A stretch of 64,000 bases of DNA. It comes from Thermoplasmata archaeon (lineage in GTDB: Archaea; Thermoplasmatota; Thermoplasmata; Methanomassiliicoccales; Methanomethylophilaceae). The stretch's first letter is position 1, and the number at the start of each line of letters is the position of its first letter. The stretch spans positions 21,008 to 85,007 of the forward strand of contig SUTB01000006.1 in assembly GCA_015063125.1 (NCBI GenBank), in the 5' to 3' direction. Shown piece by piece: positions 51,568 to 59,295 of the stretch. A program made the position numbers and the translations under genes. The notes under the pieces are model-generated. The model ran no database searches. It was not told where the DNA came from and worked only from the letters and a program-made list of their open reading frames with translations.

Positions 51568-51984
51568 ATGGTACCTTTGGATGATCTGGAGATTGGTATG
51601 GGATGCGGCAGGGCCGAGTGCTATGAGAGGCAGCAGGCGATCCTGAGGACGATGGAGGGGAAGCACGTGATGTCCGCCCTCCTCTACATAGACGAGATGG
51701 GACCGGTCCTGAAGACGGACATCTACCGCGACGTCTCCGGAGGTGCTTGCATCGCCGGGAAGATCGAGTCCCTGGAGGAACTGGGGATGGCGGAGATTTA
51801 CAATAGGTCCGGTTCCATATCGTGCTATGTCTGCCTGACCCCGAAAGGGAGGCGCGTGGCGACGACCATCAAGCTGATGCAGCAGGTCATCGACGACGGG
51901 CTCATCACCCGCCGGTCCGCGAGGAAAGGGCGCGGATGCTCCGAGCAGGTCACGGAGGAGGACGTGCTGCCGGACATCGGATGA
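51568..51984 (+). CDS. Winged-helix DNA-binding protein
   Basis: The 138 residues contain a MarR/PadR-like winged helix: VMSALLYIDEMGPVLKTDIY, GKIESLEELGMAEI, SCYVCLTPKGRRVATTIKLM. The N-terminal Cys pair (MGCGRAECYE) is unusual. It lies within the integrative element between the surface protein and a structured intergenic region, so it may regulate either. No operator is identified. Confidence 0.7.
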   Translation: MVPLDDLEIGMGCGRAECYERQQAILRTMEGKHVMSALLYIDEMGPVLKTDIYRDVSGGACIAGKIESLEELGMAEIYNRSGSISCYVCLTPKGRRVATTIKLMQQVIDDGLITRRSARKGRGCSEQVTEEDVLPDIG

Positions 51985-52532
51985 CTTTCCGTCAGAAACA
52001 GGGCCCTTATGGACCCCCTTTACCGCGTAAGCGGGCTCACGATACACGGGGTCGGCATGCCCCATGTATACTTCCAAGGAATCCCATAAAACCCTAGGAT
52101 GTCATCACATGCCGGGGGCCTCTGGCCTCGATCCGCGGCGGGAGATCGCTGAGGAATGACATGAGCCATGACCCATCACGGCGGCCCGGTCGGAGGGCTG
52201 GCGTCCATTCTCAGGGATGGACCCTTTCCCCCTCCGGCCGGGTCAATAACCCTGTAAGAATCCTTAGGATCTTGAAGGCATCAGATGAAAGAACAAGCCA
52301 CCCGAAGGTCCGATGACGGTCTTCGAACGCCTCATGAGGTCTTAGTACAGATTCCTGACCTCGAGATCAGTGGCGTTCCGCATGTCCGCCATTCGTCCGG
52401 ATGCGATTCCCTGCAGGCCTTCAGGCGAGACTGGGCCATAGATTCGGCCGCAACATGCGGTTATCTGCTGCCCTCTTTGCCGTTGGCCTTAGCGTACGCA
52501 TCCATGACGGTGGAGCTGTGTTGTTAAATTAA
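51985..52532. other. Structured non-coding stretch inside the element
   Basis: About 550 bases with no credible gene hold two strong folds. One is GACCCC/GGGGTC (52012-52053) enclosing a CCGC-GTAA-GCGG stem with a GNRA-type loop. The other is a 15-bp stem, 52183-52197 with 52230-52244, enclosing TCCAT/ATGGA. In a Rep-bearing element this could be a replication origin, or a structured RNA. An 80-codon frame at 52285-52527 has no coding character. Confidence 0.5.
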
Positions 52533-52862
52533 TCAGATCATGCCGTTTTCTTTCATTATTGCAACGTGTTCTTCGTGCTCCCGGATCTCTTCTTCTAACT
52601 TTTCCATTGATGCCATCTGCTCATCGTGGTCTGGTATCATTGAGATCTCTATCTTGCGCTTGCGCACCCATTCGTCGAAATCCTCCTGAAGGCCTTTGAG
52701 GCCCTTGCCCATCATCGGCAGAACCTTCCTGATCACGATCTCTCCGTTCTCCAGATAGAACATGATATGGTCGTTCTGCTCCACCTGGAGGATCTCCGCC
52801 ACTTCCTTGATGATCGTGAATCTCTTCGCTGAATCCAATTTTACAGACCCTAAGAATGTCAT
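52533..52862 (-). CDS. AbrB/MazE-type swapped-hairpin regulator
   Basis: The 109-residue protein starts with the SpoVT/AbrB domain GSVKLDSAKRFTIIKEVAEI / QNDHIMFYLENGEIVIRKV (about 5-46), then a helical, charged tail (EDFDEWVRKRKIEISMIPDH). No toxin gene follows, so a transcription factor role is more likely than a MazE antitoxin. It is divergent from a small gene and the integrase, and the gap contains TACCAAA boxes that it may bind. Confidence 0.8.
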   Translation of the reverse strand: MTFLGSVKLDSAKRFTIIKEVAEILQVEQNDHIMFYLENGEIVIRKVLPMMGKGLKGLQEDFDEWVRKRKIEISMIPDHDEQMASMEKLEEEIREHEEHVAIMKENGMI

Positions 52863-52865
52863 ATT

Positions 52866-52943
52866 ACCAAAAATGGTTAGATGGTGGAAATTTATAAATA
52901 ATTCCCCGTGTAATTACCAAATAACCAAATTATGTGATTTGGT
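52866..52943. promoter_or_regulatory. TACCAAA-box cluster between AbrB-like gene and integrase unit
   Basis: ACCA-AAAA-TGGT (52866-52877), a TACCAAAT half-site (about 52916-52923) and ACCAAAT-N6-ATTTGGT (52924-52943) flank the TTTATAAAT promoter element at about 52889-52899. The symmetrical boxes next to both starts suggest joint control by the AbrB-like protein. Confidence 0.6.
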
Positions 52944-52955
52944 AGGAGTTAAAAA

Positions 52956-53120
52956 ATGACATATATGGACGAGTGGGAGTACAATCTGTGGCTCTCCATT
53001 CACAGAAACGAGCTCACTGAGCTGCTAGCGGTCGAACAAACAGCTTCCGGGGAGGTGGATGGGATGGCGTGCAGCGAAACGTCAGTTCCCGGAACTGAAC
53101 TGGATGGAAAGGGGGTGTGA
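52956..53120 (+). CDS. Small protein (54 aa) just before the integrase
   Basis: MTYMDEWEYNLWLSIHRNEL begins a 54-residue frame with a GGAG motif eight bases upstream; it ends three bases before the integrase ATG. The acidic, aromatic N-terminus is helix-forming and the rest is Ser/Thr/Gly-rich. It could be an excisionase-like or leader protein, from position alone. Confidence 0.5.
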   Translation: MTYMDEWEYNLWLSIHRNELTELLAVEQTASGEVDGMACSETSVPGTELDGKGV

Positions 53121-53123
53121 CCC

Positions 53124-54083
53124 ATGGGAAGGTATCCCTTCACGGAATGCCTCGACGAGTATCTGCCGATGGAGGCCGGCCACATTGAGCCTACAACCAT
53201 GCAGACGTTCGAGAGGCGCCTCAGGCAGATAGGTCGCATCTTCCACGAGATGAAGGAGAAGGGTATGGTCTCCACCGACAATCCGAAGAGGATCACGCCA
53301 GAGGACATAGACCGTTTCGTCGGCTACAGGAAGCAGAGCGGAGTGAAGGCCTCAACGGTCAACAAGGACCTCGGGAATCTGGACAAGATGCTATCGTTCT
53401 ACGATAACGAGGCAGTCACCAAGTTCAAGAAGAAATTCCCGGCACACATCCCCAAGAGGTACCACACCCGCGGACCTTCGATGTTCGAGGAGGACATCAA
53501 GAGGATCCTCGACAGGGCGATGGAGATCAGCACTGGAAACTGGGAGAAGATGGAGGCCTACGGCCTCGTATCTCTTGCGATATGCGGAGGCCTCAGACCG
53601 AAGGAGCTCAGGATGCTCTCGATGAGCAACATCAGATTCCTCGACGACGGCAACATGGAGGTCTATGCGGAGCACGTCAAGGGAGAGAAGTCCTACGGCG
53701 TCGCACGCTGGATTCCCGTCCGTCCCGACGGCGTCCCTGCGTTCAAGAGATATATCGAGGCGAGGGCCCTCAGGCTCAGGGAGGCAGGCAAGAATGAGGA
53801 TGCGGTCTTCCCTCCGATCAAGCACGACGGGGGATACATCTCCTATGGCAGGATACGTACCCTCAAGTCCATGGTGGAGGAGGATCTGGAGATCACCTTC
53901 GACCTCAGGAAGTGCAGGCGCACTTTCGGCAAGAGGGCGCTCAAGGACGGCCAGCTGATCCATGACGTATCGCTCGTCATGGGCCATGCTTCCGTCGCCA
54001 CGACTCAGCGCGAATACGCCGACAAGGATCTCCACGATGCATCGCAGGATATGAGGGATTATTGGGATTCCAAAGGGGCCTGA
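53124..54083 (+). CDS. int: Tyrosine recombinase / integrase
   Basis: The 319-residue protein has a SAM-like core-binding domain (ITPEDIDRFVGYRKQSGVKA) and a catalytic domain: Arg158 in CGGLRPKEL, the Lys region HVKGEKSYGVARW, FDLRKCRRTFGKRAL in place of HxxR, VMGHASVATTQ, and the nucleophile Tyr298 in REYADK. The HxxR His is replaced by Lys or Arg as in some archaeal integrases. It lies 133 bases from tRNA-Lys, its probable target, and so is the element's integrase. Confidence 0.9.
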   Translation: MGRYPFTECLDEYLPMEAGHIEPTTMQTFERRLRQIGRIFHEMKEKGMVSTDNPKRITPEDIDRFVGYRKQSGVKASTVNKDLGNLDKMLSFYDNEAVTKFKKKFPAHIPKRYHTRGPSMFEEDIKRILDRAMEISTGNWEKMEAYGLVSLAICGGLRPKELRMLSMSNIRFLDDGNMEVYAEHVKGEKSYGVARWIPVRPDGVPAFKRYIEARALRLREAGKNEDAVFPPIKHDGGYISYGRIRTLKSMVEEDLEITFDLRKCRRTFGKRALKDGQLIHDVSLVMGHASVATTQREYADKDLHDASQDMRDYWDSKGA

Positions 54084-54179
54084 TTGGATGCACATAATTG
54101 TACAGTCGAACATGGATTCGAGTCCATTTACACTCGAAACGAGGCACGGAGGTGCGAAAAGAGCGTGAAAATCCGAAAC

Positions 54180-54239
54180 CAATAGAATTTTTTTCGAGGT
54201 GTCTGGCTAGACAAGTGGCGGGCCTGAAGGGATTCGAAC
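54180..54239. repeat. Attachment-site repeat at tRNA-Lys (proximal)
   Basis: The copy of the 45973-46031 repeat that includes the intact tRNA 3' end: CAATAGAATTTTTTT, TCTGGCTAGACAAG and TGGCGGGCCTGAAGGG. Confidence 0.7.
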
Positions 54240-54292
54240 CCTTGGCACCTCGATTAAGAGTCGAGTGCTCCACCTAGCTGAGCTACAGGCCC
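54216..54292 (-). tRNA. tRNA-Lys (CTT)
   Basis: The minus strand folds as a full cloverleaf. The acceptor stem is GGGCCTG/CAGGCCC, the D arm GCTC/GAGC, and the anticodon stem CTCGA/TCGAG with loop CTCTTAA (anticodon CTT). The T arm is AAGGG-TTCGAAT-CCCTT, with discriminator G and an encoded CCA. Total 77 bases. It is the integration target of the element at 45973-54239. Confidence 0.96.
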
Positions 54293-54374
54293 ACTGAGTG
54301 AATCCACGTTAGAGACTTCTCATAAATAAAGGTGTCTGTCTGCCGGCACGCATTCTGTCGATGATGAATCGGGT

Positions 54375-55292
54375 TCAGGATTCCTGAGCCCTCTTCCGCT
54401 TCCTGATCTCCAGCAGTTCCGGTATCAATGTGGATCCGAGGATCACCGCGGCACCGATCCACCCTATCAATCCGAGATTCTCTCCGAGGATCACGACGCT
54501 CAGCAGGACTCCCAGGATGGGTTCGATGTATCCGAGTACTACGGCGCTCGGGGCATCCAGGTAGGCCAGCGATCCGAAGTATAGTGTGAAGGCTATCGCC
54601 GTCTGCAGCACTCCGAGGAGGATCACAAGGCCGACGGACATCGCATCGAAGTTCAGGGACCCGAAGTCCACGGTCACCGTGCAGTAGATCAGGATGATGA
54701 TCGCCGCCGTGAGGAGCTGGATGAAGGTCCTGTCGTAGGACCCTATGCTCTTCAGCTTCTTGTTCAGGATCACCATCGCCGTGTAGAACACCGCTGCGAG
54801 CACTCCGCAAATGATTCCGTACGAATCGGTTCCGAGGGTACCGTTCTCCAGGATCCCGGAGACCAGCACCAGGCCGAACAGCGCCAGCAGGGCGCATCCG
54901 AGTTTCGCCAGGGTGAGCCTCTGTTTCAGGAAGATCGGGGTCACCAGTATGACCAAGGCCGGGGTGAGGTAGTTGCACACCGTCGCGACCGATATCTCTA
55001 TGGACTTGTAAGCCTCGAAGAGGAACAGCCAGTTCAATCCCAGGCATATTCCCGAGCAGATGAGCGTGAACGCGTTCCCGAAGATGTCCTCCTTGGACAG
55101 ACGGGACCCTGTCAGATAGACGATGATCAGCAGGGCGATCGAACCGAACACGCCACGTCCGAGGACGATGACGCTGGCAGGCAGGTCTATGAAGTGCGTG
55201 ATCACTCCGATGGTACCGAAAATAGACATCGCCAATATCATCATGGCCTTGGCATTGGATGCGCTGACGATGTCCTTCATGTCCTTCGGCAT
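54375..55292 (-). CDS. EamA-family (DMT) transporter
   Basis: The 305-residue protein has ten hydrophobic segments in two EamA halves (SVIVLGRGVFGSIALLIIVY; SAVVLGYIEPILGVLLSVVI) and a basic tail (EIRKRKRAQES). DMT permeases export amino acids or other metabolites; the substrate is unknown. It lies outside the element, with 82 bases to the tRNA. Confidence 0.88.
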   Translation of the reverse strand: MPKDMKDIVSASNAKAMMILAMSIFGTIGVITHFIDLPASVIVLGRGVFGSIALLIIVYLTGSRLSKEDIFGNAFTLICSGICLGLNWLFLFEAYKSIEISVATVCNYLTPALVILVTPIFLKQRLTLAKLGCALLALFGLVLVSGILENGTLGTDSYGIICGVLAAVFYTAMVILNKKLKSIGSYDRTFIQLLTAAIIILIYCTVTVDFGSLNFDAMSVGLVILLGVLQTAIAFTLYFGSLAYLDAPSAVVLGYIEPILGVLLSVVILGENLGLIGWIGAAVILGSTLIPELLEIRKRKRAQES

Positions 55293-55348
55293 CTTCTCCT
55301 AGTTTATATACCGAACTCTTTTTCTCTTCGATTCGCGATACCTCATGC

Positions 55349-55756
55349 ATGTTCGATTGGTTCAAACGCAAGAAGAAGACCGATAAGCCCAAGGCCGCGG
55401 AACCCAAGCCTGAGGAGCCCAAGGCCGAGAAGAGACCCGTCGAAGCACCGGTTATCATAAACCCGGCACCCGCCGAGGAATCCAAAGCCATAGAATCCAA
55501 GGCAGAGGAGAAGCCTAAAACGGGAACAGCTGACGAGGAGCCTGTCGAGGAGGCCGTGGATAAGGGCAACGGATCGTATTTCGTGTCTCCGCATCCGGAC
55601 GGCGGATGGCAGGTCAAGAAGGCCAAGGCTAAGAGGGCCCTCAAGAGATTCGAGACCAAGGCGGAGGCGGAGAAGTACGCTAAGCAGGTGGCTGAGAATC
55701 AGGGAACCAACGTCGTCAGGCAGAAGAAGGACGGCAAGATACAGAAGAAATACTGA
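55349..55756 (+). CDS. DUF2188-domain protein
   Basis: The 135 residues have a charged, Lys/Pro/Glu-rich N-terminal half (KPKAAEPKPEEPKAEKR) and a C-terminal DUF2188 domain (YFVSPHPDGGWQVKKAKAKR, then FETKAEAEKYAKQVAENQGT). The domain is widespread and its role is unknown, possibly nucleic-acid binding given the basic surface. Monocistronic, ending at a terminator. Confidence 0.8.
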   Translation: MFDWFKRKKKTDKPKAAEPKPEEPKAEKRPVEAPVIINPAPAEESKAIESKAEEKPKTGTADEEPVEEAVDKGNGSYFVSPHPDGGWQVKKAKAKRALKRFETKAEAEKYAKQVAENQGTNVVRQKKDGKIQKKY

Positions 55757-55757
55757 A

Positions 55758-55773
55758 GGGGCCAGTAGGCCCC
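55758..55773 (+). terminator. Terminator hairpin
   Basis: GGGGCC-AGTA-GGCCCC directly after the stop; ATTCAGGCCTTTC follows. Confidence 0.65.
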
Positions 55774-55835
55774 ATTCAGGCCTTTCAGACTTTTCCTGAG
55801 AATGTTTATATCGTGCGCGCAGGATTAGGATATCG

Positions 55836-56321
55836 ATGACAAAGCTCAAGGTTAGGGATTTGATGACGACGGAGGTCCTTACGCTCCATCCCGAGGACAC
55901 GATCAAGATGGCCGCCAAGAGGCTGGCGTTGGACAATGTATCGGGAGCTCCCATCGTGGACAACAAGAACCACCTTTTGGGATTCGTCAGCGAGAACGAT
56001 ATCCTGCATGTCATCATGAATTATCAGACCAAGCTTGAGAAGCACAACCTGTCCGACCGTCTTCTGGACTACTCGATGGACTCGGTCCTTCAGCCGGACG
56101 ACAATCTCAAGCAGGCTTCCGAGGAGATCTCCAACATCGAGATGTCCCAGATCATGGTCCGCTCGGTCATGACGACCTCTCCCGACGCAGCCATCATCGA
56201 GGTGCTCAGCGTCATGCTCAAGATGGGAATCAACCGCATCCCCGTCGTTGAGAAGGGCATCCTGGTGGGAATCATCTCCAGAGGCGACATCATCTTCTCG
56301 CTCTACAAGAGAAAGGCCTGA
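55836..56321 (+). CDS. Two-CBS-domain protein
   Basis: The 161 residues form a tandem CBS (Bateman) module: VRDLMTTEVLTLHPEDTIKM with APIVDNKNHLLGFVSENDIL, and VRSVMTTSPDAAIIEVLSVM with IPVVEKGILVGIISRGDIIF. Such proteins bind AMP, ATP or SAM as a sensor; no effector domain is attached. It is three bases before the MBL gene. Confidence 0.9.
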   Translation: MTKLKVRDLMTTEVLTLHPEDTIKMAAKRLALDNVSGAPIVDNKNHLLGFVSENDILHVIMNYQTKLEKHNLSDRLLDYSMDSVLQPDDNLKQASEEISNIEMSQIMVRSVMTTSPDAAIIEVLSVMLKMGINRIPVVEKGILVGIISRGDIIFSLYKRKA

Positions 56322-56324
56322 TCC

Positions 56325-57137
56325 ATGCAGGTCCACGTGCTTGCCAGCGGAAGCGACGGTAATTGCACCATTATCGAGAATGACGGCGAAGCCATAATGA
56401 TCGACGCCGGCATCAGCTGCAGGAGGATCCTGTCCTTGATGGACCGTGCCGGGGTCGACAAGGAAATCGTCAAGGCCATTCTCATAACCCACGAGCATTC
56501 CGACCATGTTTCCGGCGCAGGAGCGACAGCTAGGAAGCTGGACATCCCCATAGTGGCGAACAACGCCACCTTCGACGCTTCCAATCTGGGCAGCGTTCAG
56601 CATTGGCTGTACAAGTCCAACGAGTACATCGACATCGGGCAGTTCCATGTCACTCCCCTGCCGACATCGCACAACGCTGTCGAGCCCAACTGCTACTTCA
56701 CCGAGGTGGACGACGACAAGAAGGTGCTGGTCGCAACCGATACGGGAAAGTTCTCCTTCCAGATCGAGCATGCTCTGTCCCTTGCGGATATCGCTGTCAT
56801 AGAGGCGAATTATGACAAGGACATGCTGGTCAACGGACCTTACCCTCCGAGCCTCAAGAGCCTCATCGGAAGCGACCACGGCCACATGAACAATCTGGAT
56901 ACGGCCAGGGCGATCAAGAAGACCATGAAGGATGACAGCAGCAGGCAGATATTCCTGGCCCATCTCAGCAAGACCAACAACACCCCTGACACCGCCAGAC
57001 AGTCCGTTTCGGATTACACCGGAATAAAGAGGTACAAGATAGACTGCCTAGAATTCCCCGGCGATACGCGCACCCTCAAAGTTCGGGAGCGATCGCGACA
57101 GCCTTGTTCGATTTTATCAGGATCTCGGCCATCGTAG
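56325..57137 (+). CDS. YycJ-like MBL-fold hydrolase
   Basis: The 270-residue protein has ASGSDGNCTIIENDGEAIMI, the metal motif ITHEHSDHVSGAG (HxHxDH), TSHNAVEPNCYF, VATDTGKFSF and SDHGHMNN, as in the YycJ/WalJ family of single-strand DNA nucleases or related hydrolases. The last 62 bases overlap the convergent GINS gene, so the C-terminus (ERSRQPCSILSGSRPS) may be a recent extension. Confidence 0.85.
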   Translation: MQVHVLASGSDGNCTIIENDGEAIMIDAGISCRRILSLMDRAGVDKEIVKAILITHEHSDHVSGAGATARKLDIPIVANNATFDASNLGSVQHWLYKSNEYIDIGQFHVTPLPTSHNAVEPNCYFTEVDDDKKVLVATDTGKFSFQIEHALSLADIAVIEANYDKDMLVNGPYPPSLKSLIGSDHGHMNNLDTARAIKKTMKDDSSRQIFLAHLSKTNNTPDTARQSVSDYTGIKRYKIDCLEFPGDTRTLKVRERSRQPCSILSGSRPS

Positions 57138-57906
57138 CAGGCAAGGTGACGACATCCTCTTTGTGGAGCTCGTAATCCCTGTCGATCCCTGCGAAAGGCG
57201 GGAGGTCCTCCAATACACGGAGCAGGATGGTCTCCCCCTTCGGGATGACCGCCTCAGGCTCGGGATCGGATTCGGTGGTCTGAGGTGATATCGGATCCGG
57301 TTCGGGCACATCGTCGAAGGATTCCTCCACAACGGGCTCGTCGAACTGCTCCTCCATGGGGTCGTCGAAGGTCTCATCGACAGCCGGGAACTCGTTCTCC
57401 ACCCCTGTCGCCATCGATTCCGAGGGATCGGGCATCGGCTCGGGCTCCCTGATGGGGACCTCCGGCGCCGGCGTGCGGACAGGTTCATCGATGAGGGTGT
57501 TGACGGTCTTCTTCCCCCTGTACTGGTTCACGAGATCCAGCTGCACCTCGGAAAGTTTGACGACCTGAGCATAGTACTCCCTCTCCTCGGGTGTGAAAGC
57601 AGACAATTCCTCGTTGCCGCCGTCCGCGGAGTTCACTGCACGGCTGCAGATCTTCTTCGCCCTGACGGTCGAGATGACCTTGACCAGGGTCTCCGCATTC
57701 TTCCTGCGCAGATTGGCGCCCTCGCACATGACCGAGTCCGGATCCTTCGCGATCTCACGGTCATACTCCTTGCGCAGCCAGATAAGAAGATCGGCCATGG
57801 CCTTGTAAAGGTCCTGTCTGCAAGGGGTCAGCGATTTGCCCTTCAGCTCCTCACGGTGAATCTGCGTGAGCTCATCGAAGGTCATCGGCTGCATTACGGG
57901 GCACAT
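57076..57906 (-). CDS. GINS complex subunit (Gins51 type)
   Basis: The 276-residue replication protein has the helical A domain (FDELTQIHREELKGKSLTPC; DLLIWLRKEYDREIAKDPDS) and the small C-terminal B domain (ILLRVLEDLPPFAGIDRDYE, EDVVTLPATMAEILIKSN). An acidic, Pro-rich linker of about 75 residues joins them, longer than usual. GINS joins MCM and the Cdc45/RecJ homolog in the replicative helicase. Starts at 57906, 57894 and 57885 are all possible. Confidence 0.82.
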   Translation of the reverse strand: MCPVMQPMTFDELTQIHREELKGKSLTPCRQDLYKAMADLLIWLRKEYDREIAKDPDSVMCEGANLRRKNAETLVKVISTVRAKKICSRAVNSADGGNEELSAFTPEEREYYAQVVKLSEVQLDLVNQYRGKKTVNTLIDEPVRTPAPEVPIREPEPMPDPSESMATGVENEFPAVDETFDDPMEEQFDEPVVEESFDDVPEPDPISPQTTESDPEPEAVIPKGETILLRVLEDLPPFAGIDRDYELHKEDVVTLPATMAEILIKSNKAVAIAPEL

Positions 57907-57935
57907 CGCATCTCTATAACCGAGCTATCTAATTA

Positions 57936-58259
57936 ATGTTCGTTGATACGGTAACGATGAAGGTCGAAGATGTTTCGAGGGACAAGGGCGACAGGCTAGA
58001 AGTGGACATTTTAGTGTCACCCCGCTCCAACAGATCCGGCCTTGAGGGATTCGACGAGTGGAGGAAGAGGGCCATCCTGAGGGTGAAGTCACCTCCTCTG
58101 GACGGTCGGGCGAACAAGGAGGTGGAGTCATATTTCAAGGACCTCACCGGATGCAGATCGACCGTGACAGCCGGTATGACCAGCCATCAGAAGACCGTGA
58201 CGATCTTCGGAGACCCGGCAGCCATAATGAAGACCCTGGAGAAATCCTTCGATGAATGA
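57936..58259 (+). CDS. DUF167 (YggU) family protein
   Basis: The 107-residue protein has LEVDILVSPRSNRSGLEGFD, ILRVKSPPLDGRANKEVESY and SHQKTVTIFGD, the DUF167 core; function unknown. A TATA-like CTATAACC at 57911-57918 suggests a leaderless start at 57936; ATG 57957 is the alternative. It overlaps the Toprim gene by eight bases and is divergent from GINS. Confidence 0.85.
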   Translation: MFVDTVTMKVEDVSRDKGDRLEVDILVSPRSNRSGLEGFDEWRKRAILRVKSPPLDGRANKEVESYFKDLTGCRSTVTAGMTSHQKTVTIFGDPAAIMKTLEKSFDE

Positions 58260-58656
58260 CGAGGAGCGCCTGGAAGGCATAGCCGAGGTCATCGAGAGGC
58301 TGAAGGAGATGTCCTCTGACCATGTGATCCTGGTGGAGGGCAACAAGGACGTCTCCGCGTTGAAGAACGTCGGTGTGGAGGGCGACATATTCTGTGTCCA
58401 GAGCGGGGGCGGCCCCGTCAAGGCCGCAGAGTACGCCTGGAGGTCCGGCAAGCCGGCCATAATCCTAACCGATTGGGATAGGAGGGGCGGAAATCTGGCC
58501 AGTCTCCTGAGGGACAACCTTGCATCTTTGGGTGTCCCCTACGATGACGCCATCCGTTCCGACATGGCCTTCTACACCCGTGCATACTCCAAGGACGTGG
58601 AATCCTTGGATTCAGTCATCGAACTGCTGGAATCCCATCAGCGGGCATCCCTGTGA
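58252..58656 (+). CDS. Small Toprim-domain protein (UPF0292 type)
   Basis: The 134-residue protein is one Toprim domain: HVILVEGNKDVSALKNVGVE with the catalytic Glu, and AIILTDWDRRGGNLASLL with the DxD pair. Small archaeal Toprim proteins of this kind are thought to act as nucleases in RNA or DNA repair, without proof. Confidence 0.85.
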   Translation: MNDEERLEGIAEVIERLKEMSSDHVILVEGNKDVSALKNVGVEGDIFCVQSGGGPVKAAEYAWRSGKPAIILTDWDRRGGNLASLLRDNLASLGVPYDDAIRSDMAFYTRAYSKDVESLDSVIELLESHQRASL

Positions 58657-58695
58657 AACGTGCAGTTATTACCGAGTAACGCCATCCGTGGAAGG

Positions 58696-59295
58696 ATGAA
58701 GGGAGCTTTCATAGTCTTCGAAGGGGCGGACGGCGCAGGCAAGTCGTCGCTTTGCAAAAGGGTCGCCGAATGGCTTACGGCCAAGGGCAGGGACGTAGTC
58801 CTCACCGCGGAGCCCACCCATGAAGGCATCGGCGCGTTCATTCGCAGCGGCAATGCCGGCGGAATATCTCAGAGGACCGAGGCGCTGCTATTCGTGGCCG
58901 ACCGCAACGACCACACAGAGAAGATCATGAGGATGGTGGAAGAGGGGAAGGTCGTCCTTTCGGACAGGTACTTCGCATCCACCGTCGCGTACCAGTCCGC
59001 TCGCCTTGACGGCGACGCATCCGACAGGGATTGGCTCATCGACATCAACAGACAGTTCATAGACAGGCCAGACGCAACAATCCTGCTGGACATCGATCCT
59101 AAAGTGGGGTTGAGCCGCGTAGGGGACCGCGGGGAGGAGATCAGCAAGTTCGAGAGGATGGATTTCCAGAAACAGGTCCGCGAGAACTATCTGCGTTTGG
59201 CGAAAGAATTCGGATTCAACATCGTTGATGCATCCCGTTCCAGGGATGAGGTTTATATGGACACCATAGCGATATTGGAAGAGGTGATTGAATGA
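58696..59295 (+). CDS. tmk: Thymidylate kinase
   Basis: The protein (199 residues from the ATG at 58696) has the P-loop VFEGADGAGKSSLCKRVAEW, the AEPTHEGIGAFIR and VLSDRYFASTVAYQ (DRY) motifs, and the LID region RGEEISKFERMDF. It makes dTDP. The upstream GTG at 58660 adds 12 residues without similarity. It overlaps coaBC by four bases. Confidence 0.94.
   Translation: MKGAFIVFEGADGAGKSSLCKRVAEWLTAKGRDVVLTAEPTHEGIGAFIRSGNAGGISQRTEALLFVADRNDHTEKIMRMVEEGKVVLSDRYFASTVAYQSARLDGDASDRDWLIDINRQFIDRPDATILLDIDPKVGLSRVGDRGEEISKFERMDFQKQVRENYLRLAKEFGFNIVDASRSRDEVYMDTIAILEEVIE

Larger units (their letters stand above)
45973..54239. mobile_element. Integrative element in tRNA-Lys(CTT), about 8.3 kb
   Basis: Direct repeats containing the tRNA-Lys 3' end bound a block with a tyrosine integrase right next to the intact tRNA, a rolling-circle Rep-like gene at the other end, a dead recombinase paralog, a structured element, a surface protein, and two DNA-binding proteins. 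This is the standard layout of a tRNA-integrated plasmid or virus-derived element. No capsid, conjugation or packaging gene is visible. Diverged repeats suggest an old insertion. Confidence 0.72.

Noticed and set aside
52285..52527. 80-codon plus-strand frame in the element
   Set aside because: No Shine-Dalgarno motif, no domain, unusual composition, and it lies in a region dominated by hairpins; not listed as a gene.
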